Source: DASYXZ01 sp035946625 (GTDB lineage: Bacteria; Acidobacteriota; Terriglobia; UBA7540). Taken from it: a stretch of DNA of 64,000 bases. Under the pieces are notes generated by a model that had not been told where the DNA came from, made no database searches, and saw only the letters and a program-made list of their open reading frames with translations. How positions within the stretch are numbered: the first letter of the stretch is position 1; each line of letters begins with the position of its first letter. Below, in pieces: positions 33,388-40,751 of this stretch. The translations under genes were made by a program, and so were the position numbers. Where the stretch lies: positions 1 to 64,000 of the forward strand of contig DASYZE010000087.1 in NCBI GenBank assembly GCA_035946625.1. Direction: 5' to 3'.

Positions 33388-34377
33388 CTACTGGAAGAAG
33401 AACCGGTTGGCGTTCGACCCGTGAATCATCGGGTGGCACAAAGTACAGGCCTGGTACTTCGCCGATTGGTTATGGAAAGACGGAGTGCCGGGTGCGCCCG
33501 AATCCACCGTCAAGGTGTGGCACTCGAGACAAAGCAGGTTCACCTGGCTGCGCCTCAACAACCGGGGATTGGAGGAAGCGTGCGGTGTATGGCAGGCCAC
33601 GCACCCCTCGGTTTTCACCGGGGCGTGCTCATAAACGAATGGCCCGGCTTTGTCGGTGTGGCACTTGAAGCAGACCATGTCCTGAGCCGCCGTGGAGCGA
33701 AGTTGCTTGGTTAAGAAACCGCCGTGTTGGTTGTGGCAATCCGTGCACTTAATCAGTCCTTCGTTTACCCGGTGGTGGAACGGTTTGTTGAAGTCCGCCC
33801 TGACTTCACTGTGGCAGGCATAGCAGAGCAGCGGCTGCTTTTCCCGGAGGAGGAAGTCCGCCGACTTGGCGTGGTGTGGTGAGTGGCAATCGATGCAACT
33901 CACGTTGTTGATGTTGTGCGCCTGGCGGGCAAAATTGGAATGCTCCTCATCGTAAGTGTGGCAGGAGAGGCAGCGCTTGCTGATGTCTGCGGCGGGCACG
34001 CCCTTGAAGCTGAAGATCAGCTTCCTGCCCGCCTCAATCTTGGCCGCCTCGTTCCCCGCCTCGCTCATCGCGTCCACGTGTTTTTTCCCCGGACCGTGGC
34101 AGGCCTCACACCCCTGCCATTCCGGTCCCTTGCTTGGGTTGAGGGTGGTTTTCCAGTGCGGCGTCTTCTCAAAACTATCGTACATGTCGCTGTGGCAGGC
34201 CTTGCACGTGTCCATTCCCACGTAGTCAGCGGGATCGCCCCGAAAGTCCTGGATCGGCTTGGGCGGGTTTGTCTGGGCAGGGGTTCCCGCGGTAATAAGG
34301 TTGGTGCCCAATAGACACGCGAAGATCATCAATGTCATGGCGGCAGAAACCCGGCGCGGCTTCATTTTCGAATCCAC
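33388..34377 (-). CDS. mtrA: DmsE/MtrA-family decahaem cytochrome c
   Basis: A 329-residue precursor with a signal peptide (AAMTLMIFACLLGTNLITAG) and exactly ten CxxCH motifs (CKACH, CEACH, CLSCH, CIDCH, CYACH, CTDCH, CFKCH, CVACH, CLECH, CTLCH). MtrA, PioA and DmsE have this size and haem number. They sit inside an MtrB-type barrel and carry electrons across the outer membrane. GTG 34377 is chosen as start because AGGAGGG lies 5 bases before it. ATG 34365 is the next option. It is the first gene of the - strand cluster. No MtrC/OmcA-like surface cytochrome follows. Confidence 0.87.
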   Translation of the reverse strand: MDSKMKPRRVSAAMTLMIFACLLGTNLITAGTPAQTNPPKPIQDFRGDPADYVGMDTCKACHSDMYDSFEKTPHWKTTLNPSKGPEWQGCEACHGPGKKHVDAMSEAGNEAAKIEAGRKLIFSFKGVPAADISKRCLSCHTYDEEHSNFARQAHNINNVSCIDCHSPHHAKSADFLLREKQPLLCYACHSEVRADFNKPFHHRVNEGLIKCTDCHNQHGGFLTKQLRSTAAQDMVCFKCHTDKAGPFVYEHAPVKTEGCVACHTPHASSNPRLLRRSQVNLLCLECHTLTVDSGAPGTPSFHNQSAKYQACTLCHPMIHGSNANRFFFQ

Positions 34378-34707
34378 AGGAGTCCCTCCTGATGAAGAGA
34401 TACCTCCACACATTGGTTGTGCGGGATGAGCCTCCGGGTTGAACTTTTCATAAACATATTCGACATGCATGACTTACAAACTCTTGATACTCGCCGGACT
34501 ATAGTTTTGAGCGCTTCTAATGTCTGTTTGACTTTGCAGGCACTCGCTTGCTGCCGGGTAACTATCCGCCTCAAAAACAGCCGAATCCGGATGCGTCGGC
34601 GGACCGCTCGCCTGCGCGATGGCCCGTGTGCTCGTGTTTGCCTCCAGGAATGGCCATGGTTCGTTCACCTTCAAGAGTCCACTTTCAGCCTCAAGCGAAC
34701 TAAAGTA
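34378..34707. other. Long 5' region of the mtrA operon
   Basis: About 330 bp between mtrA and the tandem activator-type sites. I see no gene here. A 82-residue - strand frame (34474-34722) starts inside the palindrome and has no signature. The stretch probably carries the promoter and an untranslated leader. I could not place a convincing -10. Confidence 0.5.
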
Positions 34708-34744
34708 TGTGATTACAGTCACAACCGGACGTGATTATAGTCAC
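34708..34744 (-). promoter_or_regulatory. Tandem CRP/FNR-type palindromes upstream of the mtrA operon
   Basis: Site A is TGTGATTACAGTCACA (34708-34723) and site B is GTGATTATAGTCAC (34731-34744). Both match the CRP/HcpR-type pattern TGTGA-N6-TCACA and share the half-site and core. Their centres are 22 bp apart, two helical turns, so two dimers would bind the same face. They lie 331-367 bp upstream of the mtrA start. Confidence 0.7.
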
Positions 34745-34860
34745 CATTCGTGTGGATTACCTGATTATGGTGCGGCCCTAACCTGATATGGCTGAGGAAA
34801 TAATCTTTCCGGGAAGGATTGGGAAACTGCGAATCAATAATCTCGAGTGTTAGTGAGGAA

Positions 34861-34936
34861 TGGTGCCGCGGGACGGAGTTGAACCGCCGACGCCAGCCTT
34901 TTCAGGGCTGCGCTCTACCACCTGAGCTACCGCGGC
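34861..34936 (-). tRNA. tRNA-Phe (GAA)
   Basis: On the - strand the cloverleaf is complete. The acceptor is GCCGCGG/CCGCGGC, with D arm GCTC...GAGC, anticodon arm CAGCC-CTGAAAA-GGCTG with anticodon GAA, T loop TTCAACT, discriminator A and an encoded CCA end (34861-34863). Confidence 0.95.
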
Positions 34937-34983
34937 ACAAAACAAATTAGTCAGTAGTGAAGAGGAAGGGCTGGCCGGCAGGA

Positions 34984-35048
34984 CTGCAATCCGCAACCGC
35001 CGACGCTCCCGACAGGTCGGGACGCTCTACCGCTTAAACTACCGCAGA
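34984..35048 (-). pseudogene. tRNA-like relic beside tRNA-Phe
   Basis: The - strand reads CTGCGGTAGTTTAAGCGGTAGAGC (like the tRNA-Phe 5' half, CCGCGGTAGCTCAGGTGGTAGAGC) and later GCGTCGGCGGTT as in the tRNA-Phe variable/T region. The anticodon arm is replaced by TCCCGA-CCTG-TCGGGA, which leaves no 7-base loop. No matching 3' acceptor follows. It looks like a decayed copy. Confidence 0.55.
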
Positions 35049-35137
35049 ATCTATGAACTATTCTGGGGGGAATTTGAATTCCTGTCAAGAATTGGAGACC
35101 GGGTTCGTGTATAGTCTCCATTTCCAGGGAGGGTTCA

Positions 35138-38100
35138 ATGATTGATCTGCGACCAAATTTCTTGTGGGCCACATTTTACAATTTGTTGAAAAAGTCTCTC
35201 CCTTGTCATTCCGAGGAGGTCGCGGCGGCGACCGACGAGGAAGCTCGCACTGCCCGTCATTACAGAGCCAGATTCCTCGCCACCCTCAGAATGACACGAG
35301 TGCGGAACGTTATTCATCAAACTCCTAAATTTTTCACTCCCTACCTTTCAATCCTGATTTTTCTGAGTCCCGCCGCCCGCGCGCAACAATTCAATCACAA
35401 TCTTTACAGCGAAATGCAATGGCGGATGATCGGCCCTTTTCGAGGCGGACGAACGGTGGCGGCAACCGGAGTGCCCGGCCAGCCCAACGTTTTTTATATC
35501 GCTGCGGTGGATGGCGGAGTATGGAAAACCACCGATTCCGGGCGCGTTTGGAAACCAATCTTCGACGGCCAACCGACGGGCTCGGTGGGGGCCATCGCTG
35601 TGGCGGCATCGGACCCGAATGTGATCTACGTGGGGAGTGGGGAAGGCTTGCAACGCCCAGACCTCTCCACCGGTGACGGCATTTACAAATCCACTGATGG
35701 CGGCCGGACGTGGAAGCACCTGGGATTAAGCGATGGGCAACAGATTTCCCGGATCGTGGTAGATCCCCGCGATCCGGACCGCGTCTTTGTGGCCGTGCTC
35801 GGGCACCCTTATGGCGCCAATGAGGAGCGTGGCGTTTTCCGCTCCATCGACGGCGGCACCACCTGGCAGAAGGTCCTGTACAAGGATGAGAACACGGGCG
35901 CGATTGATTTGGCGTTCGATCCCTGGGACTCGCAAACCATTTACGCCGCGCTGTGGGCCGGGCGGCGTCCACCCTGGACCACCGGCGGCACCATCAACGG
36001 ACCGGGCAGCGGGCTCTACAAATCCACCGACGGGGGCGACACTTGGAAACAACTGAAGGGCGGCTTGCCCACATCAGCCAAGGGCTTGGGAAGAATCGGC
36101 CTCGGCATCGCACCCTCTGATCCGAAACGCATTTATGCCCTGGTTGACATTCCCAGGCAATGCGGTCTCTTCCGCTCCAGCGACGCAGGCGATACCTGGG
36201 AGCGGGTTAATTCCGAAGAGCGCATCTGCGGGCGCGGCGACGATTTTGCCGGGGTGCAGGTGGACCCTCAGAATAAGGACTTAATTTACGTAGCCAACAC
36301 GTCCACCTACAAATCCACCGACGCAGGACAAAAGTTCATCGCCATCAAAGGGGCGCCCGGCGGTGACGACTACCATACGATCTGGATCAATCCGCAAGAT
36401 TCGCGGATCATCTTGCTCGGGAGCGATCAGGGGGCAACCATCACGGTGAATGGAGGCGAGACCTGGAGTTCCTGGTACAACCAGCCTACGGCACAGTTCT
36501 ACCATGTGATCACGGACAATCGCTTCCCTTACTGGGTGTACGGCGGGCAGCAGGAGAGCGGTTCCGCGGCGGTGGCGAGCCGGGGGAACGATGGCGAGAT
36601 CACCTTCCGTGAATTCCACCCCGTCGGCGTCGAGGAATACGGCTACGTCGCCCCCGACCCTTTGAACCCGAACATTATTTATGGCGGCAAAGTGACGCGC
36701 TTTGACTGGACAACCGGCCAAGTCCAGGACGTTTCGCCTTTGGTTCTGCGCTCCGGCCAATACCGGTTCAATCGGACCGCTCCGCTCCTCTTTTCCCCCG
36801 CCGATCCTCACCTTTTGTTTCTGGGCGCGAACGTCCTGTTTGAGACCATCAATGGCGGACATAGCTGGCATGCCGTCAGCCCCGATCTCACCCGCCAAGA
36901 TCCCGGCACGCCCTCCAACCTGGGAATTTTTTCCACCTTGGATCAATCGCGTCGGAAACATCGAGGGGTGATTTACTCCATCGGTGCCTCCTTTAATAAT
37001 GTGAATATTATCTGGATTGGAACCGACGATGGATTGATTCAAGTGACGCGCGATGCCGGCAAGACCTGGAAAAACGTGACGCCGCCCGCGCTGACCCCGT
37101 GGAGCAAAGTGGCGCAGATCGAGGCCTCGCATTTTGATCTCACCACCGCCTATGCCGCCGTGAATCGCCTGCGGCTGGACGACCTTCACCCTTACATTTA
37201 CCGCACCCACGACGGGGGAAAGACCTGGCAGGCCATCAACAAGGGACTTTCGGACAACGCCCCCGTTAACACAGTGCGCGAAGACCCTGAACGGCGCGGA
37301 TTGTTATTTGCGGGCACGGAAAATTCCGTCTACGTTTCCTTTAACGACGGAGACCAGTGGCAGCCGCTCCAGCTCAACCTTCCCCATACCTCCATGCGCG
37401 ACCTTGCCATCCACGGCGACGATTTGATTGTGGGAACCCACGGACGCTCGTTCTGGATTCTGGACGACATCACGCCCCTCCGCCAGATGAGCGGGGAAGT
37501 GGCCAACAGTCAGGCTCACCTATTCAGCCCGCAGGTCGCTTATCGCATTCAGCGCGACACCAACACCGATACTCCGCTCCCGCCCGAAGAGCCGGCGGGA
37601 AAAAATCCGCCCGACGGCGCCCTGCTGGATTACTACTTGAAGTCGGCGACCTCGGGGCCGGTGAGGTTGGAAATCCTTTCGCATTCGGGGGAATTAGTCC
37701 GCCGCTTTTCAAGCACCGATACGCCCGAGGCGGTAAACGAGGCGGAAATGAATGTTCCAACCTATTGGGTGAAGCCCTCGCGTGTGCTCTCCGCGAAGGC
37801 GGGGATGCACAGGTTCGTGTGGGACCTGCGCTATCCTCCACCGGAATCCGCCCGGCATAACTATCCCATCTCGGCGATCTACCAGGAAACTCCGCGCGGG
37901 CCCCTTGGCCCGACGGCGCCCCCGGGTCAATATACGGTGAAGCTGACCGTGGGCACGCGGACGTTCACCCAGTCGCTGGTGGTGAAAATGGACCCACGGG
38001 TGAAAACTTCGGCGGCGGGTTTGGCGCAAAAGTTCGCTCTGGAAACGAAGATCATGGAAAGCATGAAGAAGGTGGAAGCGGGCCGGCAAAAGGTACGGGC

Positions 38101-38494
38101 CCAGAGGGCGGAATTGAGAAACGTCATGCAGGAGCTAATGAAAGGAGCGACCGCGGCACCGAAGATCGATCCGCGAACGGAGGAGACTCGCAGAGCCATC
38201 GCTGAACTGGACGAAAAAGCAGCGGGGTTTGAGGGCGCAGCAAGCGGACGCCGCTTTGCCGGCGGCGGTCCCAATCCTCAGAGTTTTTCCAGGCTGAATC
38301 AGGAATTGAACCGCGTCCTTGAATTGGTGGATGGCGCCGACGCCGCGCCCACCGTCCAAATGGAGGAAGCACTCACCGCGCTGAAAGTGGAAATTGATAC
38401 ACTCAACGCGAGCTGGGCAGAATTTGAGAAACGCGACCTGCCCACTCTCAATCAGAAATTGAGGGCAGCCAAGTTGCCCGCCGTCACGCCATGA
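35138..38494 (+). CDS. Sortilin/VPS10-type BNR-repeat exoprotein
   Basis: A 1118-residue frame. The mature part is a large beta-propeller with repeated BNR/Asp-box turns: DGGVWKTTDSGRVWKP, STDGGRTWKHL, SIDGGTTWQKVL, STDGGDTWKQL, DAGKTWKNV and DGGKTWQAIN. A C-terminal region with a helical, charged tail follows. Such proteins are abundant in Acidobacteriota and Bacteroidota, often annotated as glycosyl hydrolases, without proven activity. ATG 35138 has AGGGAGGG. However, a REP-like repeat (35204-35296) is read through between this start and the signal peptide (FFTPYLSILIFLSPAARAQ). ATG 35291, inside the repeat end, would give a normal signal but has no ribosome site. Confidence 0.82.
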   Translation: MIDLRPNFLWATFYNLLKKSLPCHSEEVAAATDEEARTARHYRARFLATLRMTRVRNVIHQTPKFFTPYLSILIFLSPAARAQQFNHNLYSEMQWRMIGPFRGGRTVAATGVPGQPNVFYIAAVDGGVWKTTDSGRVWKPIFDGQPTGSVGAIAVAASDPNVIYVGSGEGLQRPDLSTGDGIYKSTDGGRTWKHLGLSDGQQISRIVVDPRDPDRVFVAVLGHPYGANEERGVFRSIDGGTTWQKVLYKDENTGAIDLAFDPWDSQTIYAALWAGRRPPWTTGGTINGPGSGLYKSTDGGDTWKQLKGGLPTSAKGLGRIGLGIAPSDPKRIYALVDIPRQCGLFRSSDAGDTWERVNSEERICGRGDDFAGVQVDPQNKDLIYVANTSTYKSTDAGQKFIAIKGAPGGDDYHTIWINPQDSRIILLGSDQGATITVNGGETWSSWYNQPTAQFYHVITDNRFPYWVYGGQQESGSAAVASRGNDGEITFREFHPVGVEEYGYVAPDPLNPNIIYGGKVTRFDWTTGQVQDVSPLVLRSGQYRFNRTAPLLFSPADPHLLFLGANVLFETINGGHSWHAVSPDLTRQDPGTPSNLGIFSTLDQSRRKHRGVIYSIGASFNNVNIIWIGTDDGLIQVTRDAGKTWKNVTPPALTPWSKVAQIEASHFDLTTAYAAVNRLRLDDLHPYIYRTHDGGKTWQAINKGLSDNAPVNTVREDPERRGLLFAGTENSVYVSFNDGDQWQPLQLNLPHTSMRDLAIHGDDLIVGTHGRSFWILDDITPLRQMSGEVANSQAHLFSPQVAYRIQRDTNTDTPLPPEEPAGKNPPDGALLDYYLKSATSGPVRLEILSHSGELVRRFSSTDTPEAVNEAEMNVPTYWVKPSRVLSAKAGMHRFVWDLRYPPPESARHNYPISAIYQETPRGPLGPTAPPGQYTVKLTVGTRTFTQSLVVKMDPRVKTSAAGLAQKFALETKIMESMKKVEAGRQKVRAQRAELRNVMQELMKGATAAPKIDPRTEETRRAIAELDEKAAGFEGAASGRRFAGGGPNPQSFSRLNQELNRVLELVDGADAAPTVQMEEALTALKVEIDTLNASWAEFEKRDLPTLNQKLRAAKLPAVTP
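35204..35296. repeat. REP-like palindromic element inside a coding frame
   Basis: Begins TGTCATTCCGAGGAGG and ends CTCAGAATGACA, the same termini as the element at 12716-12804. It is 93 bp, so exactly 31 codons, and contains no stop in the frame of the surrounding gene, adding a CHSEEVAAATDEEA... peptide to the N-terminus of the BNR protein. Confidence 0.8.
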
Positions 38495-38701
38495 ACAGTA
38501 TGAAATGTCACTTATCCGGAAGACGCGCAAGCTGATGAAAGAGTGCCCAAAATTTCATGCCGAGCGAAGCGAAGGACCTCGCGCTGTCTTGTAGTAAATC
38601 ACTTGACTTTTCGTTGCGCATAGTGCGGACTGAATTCAAGATTTTTCATCCGCCTGCTCAGGAACGAAATTAAGTCTGATTTGCCGCCTTGGAGGTTTCC
38701 G

Positions 38702-39445
38702 TCAGGAATTTCGCCGCCGCGTACTCCGGTGAACGGCGGACGCAAAGGCCTTCCAAACGCGCAGATTGCCTGCGTAATCCTTCAGCATCCGTTCCGGATG
38801 AAATTGCAACCCTACGGTGAATTCAGATTTGGCGTCGAAGTAGGCCTCGATCAATCCGTCCTCTGCATACGCCATGGGGGTGAAGCGGTGCGCCAATTTG
38901 CGAATGCCTTGATGATGGTAGCTATTCACCCGCATGGTTCGCCGCTTATACCACTGTGCCAAGGGAGTGCCGGGAACGATCGAAAGGCCATGCCGGAATG
39001 TGTCGTAGTGGTCATAATCGATATGTTGAAGCGAAGACTCCTTCTCCTTGGACACATCTCCGTAAAGCGTCCCGCCGCAGAGAACGTTCACCAGTTCTGA
39101 TCCCCGGCAGATTCCCAAAATGGGCAGCCGTAGGCGCAAAGCGCGGCGCACCAGACGAATCTCAATTTCATCCTTGTTGGGGTGAGTTTCTTCCAGGTAC
39201 TTGAAGTTGGATTCTCCCGCTTGGTAATGTTTCGGTTCAATATCCGGCCCCTCCACCAGCAGGAGAGCGTGCATGCCTTTTTCGTATTGGGGCAGGCAGT
39301 CCAGGGCGCCCTCCGCCACCGGAATCATGACGGGCAGCAATCCAAAGCGCATCAGAAGTTCGAGGTGGAATTCGCCGGTAAAATCCACCAGCTTGTTTTT
39401 GCGGATGGTCCGTCGCGTCACGGTCAGGACGGCAGGCCGTTTCAT
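38702..39445 (-). CDS. Class I glutamine amidotransferase-like peptidase C26 (gamma-Glu-GABA hydrolase family)
   Basis: A 247-residue protein with the nucleophile Cys in ILGICRGSELVNV and the His-Glu dyad in GLQFHPERM, as in PuuD and related gamma-glutamyl hydrolases. The early segment VTRRTIRKNKLVDF and an aromatic YDHYDTFRHG are also family-like. Its ATG (39445) overlaps the stop of the upstream aminotransferase (ATGA), so the two are translationally coupled and probably work in one pathway. The pathway is not evident. Confidence 0.85.
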   Translation of the reverse strand: MKRPAVLTVTRRTIRKNKLVDFTGEFHLELLMRFGLLPVMIPVAEGALDCLPQYEKGMHALLLVEGPDIEPKHYQAGESNFKYLEETHPNKDEIEIRLVRRALRLRLPILGICRGSELVNVLCGGTLYGDVSKEKESSLQHIDYDHYDTFRHGLSIVPGTPLAQWYKRRTMRVNSYHHQGIRKLAHRFTPMAYAEDGLIEAYFDAKSEFTVGLQFHPERMLKDYAGNLRVWKAFASAVHRSTRRRNS

Positions 39446-40569
39446 TGCGCCAACGCCTTCAGAGCTTCCACCAGGCGTTCGTCCTTTTCGCACCCCTGGG
39501 AGGCCACGCGGATGTGGCGATCGTCCATACCCAGCTTATTCGAGCAATCGCGGACGTACATCCGGTGATCGTTGAGCAAGCTGGCCTGAAGCTCGGTCGC
39601 GGTCATGCCTTGCTTGATTTTGAACAACACGAAATTGGCGCCCGTGGGATAGACGTGAATTCCCGGAATCGATTTCAATCCCTCATAGAGCTGCCGGACG
39701 TCGCTGATGAGGCGCTTGCGCGCTGCATGGTAATCCGTGTCCGTCGAAGGCAGCAGAGACAGGAAGTACTCCCCCAGAGTGTTCACGTTCCAAGTGGGAA
39801 TGTTGCGCCGCAGCCGGTTGAGAAGATAAAGATTCTCACTGTAGCAGTACCCAAGGCGCAATCCTGGCACGCCGCAGTGTTTGCTCATGCTGCGGACAAT
39901 CAACAGGTTGGAAAATTGGTCGGCCAGCGGCAACAGGCTGGGAATGGGATCTCCGGAAAAATCTATAAATGATTCGTCGACGATCACCAGTTCAATGTCC
40001 CGCGCGCGATGAAGAAACGCAACCATTTGTTCGAGCGCAATGAGCTGGCCGGTGGGATTTCCGGGATTAATCACCAGCAGGGAATTCAGGCGGCGATGCC
40101 GTACCCAGGCGAGATATTTCTCCAGGTTCAGCTGGTAGTCTTCCTCACCCGTCAACGCGTAAAGTTCCGCGTCGCGCTGGTGTTTCAGCTTTTCGATGTA
40201 CTCGCCAAATGTGGGGATGGGCACGGCGATATGATCGATCAGGGTTTCGTTAATTAGCGTGATGAGCTCGCTGGCGCCGTTTCCAATCACCAGGTGCTCC
40301 GGATTGACGCGCAACACCTGGGCCAGGTTTTTCTGGCTCATCAGCGGGTTGCTGGAAGGGTAGGATTTGATCAGGCTGGGAAGATTTTCCTGCAAATCCT
40401 TCAGCATCGCCGGCGTCGGATAGTAGGGGTTGGCGATAAAACAGAAATCAATGATATCCCGGGCCTTCTCATAGCCCACTAAATCCACCAGGGAGGGAGA
40501 ATGGGAAGTCTCGTAAAATAGATGCCTCTTCAGGTCCGCCTCGCGAGAAACCTGGGCCGCTGCCTTCAT
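39442..40569 (-). CDS. PLP-dependent class I/II aminotransferase (HisC/CobD-like)
   Basis: A 375-residue fold-type I enzyme. Seen: VIGNGASELI, NPGNPTGQLI, VDESFIDF, and the Schiff-base Lys in RSMSKHCGVPGLRLGY, with the C-terminal Arg region DDRHIRVASQ. Closest in style to histidinol-phosphate aminotransferase or threonine-phosphate decarboxylase (CobD). No his or cob genes are nearby, so the substrate is open. It is the first gene of an ATGA-coupled pair with the amidotransferase-like hydrolase. Confidence 0.85.
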   Translation of the reverse strand: MKAAAQVSREADLKRHLFYETSHSPSLVDLVGYEKARDIIDFCFIANPYYPTPAMLKDLQENLPSLIKSYPSSNPLMSQKNLAQVLRVNPEHLVIGNGASELITLINETLIDHIAVPIPTFGEYIEKLKHQRDAELYALTGEEDYQLNLEKYLAWVRHRRLNSLLVINPGNPTGQLIALEQMVAFLHRARDIELVIVDESFIDFSGDPIPSLLPLADQFSNLLIVRSMSKHCGVPGLRLGYCYSENLYLLNRLRRNIPTWNVNTLGEYFLSLLPSTDTDYHAARKRLISDVRQLYEGLKSIPGIHVYPTGANFVLFKIKQGMTATELQASLLNDHRMYVRDCSNKLGMDDRHIRVASQGCEKDERLVEALKALAQ

Positions 40570-40751
40570 AAATTCTATTTTCCCGCACTTGCCCGATCGC
40601 TTACAAGCTCTCTTTGGTCCGCGATCCGAGGGAGGAATGTGGGAGAGGCAAAGGGGTGAAAACTCGAGGGGCCTATAATCGATTTCGGTCTCCCTCTTCC
40701 CTCCGGAACTTTGTGATATACTCCGTTCCCGGGCGCCTGCGCGTTAATCGC

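Noticed and set aside
34474..34722. An 82-codon - strand frame upstream of mtrA
   Set aside because: Its ATG lies inside the CRP/FNR-type palindrome, with no ribosome site and no recognisable motif.
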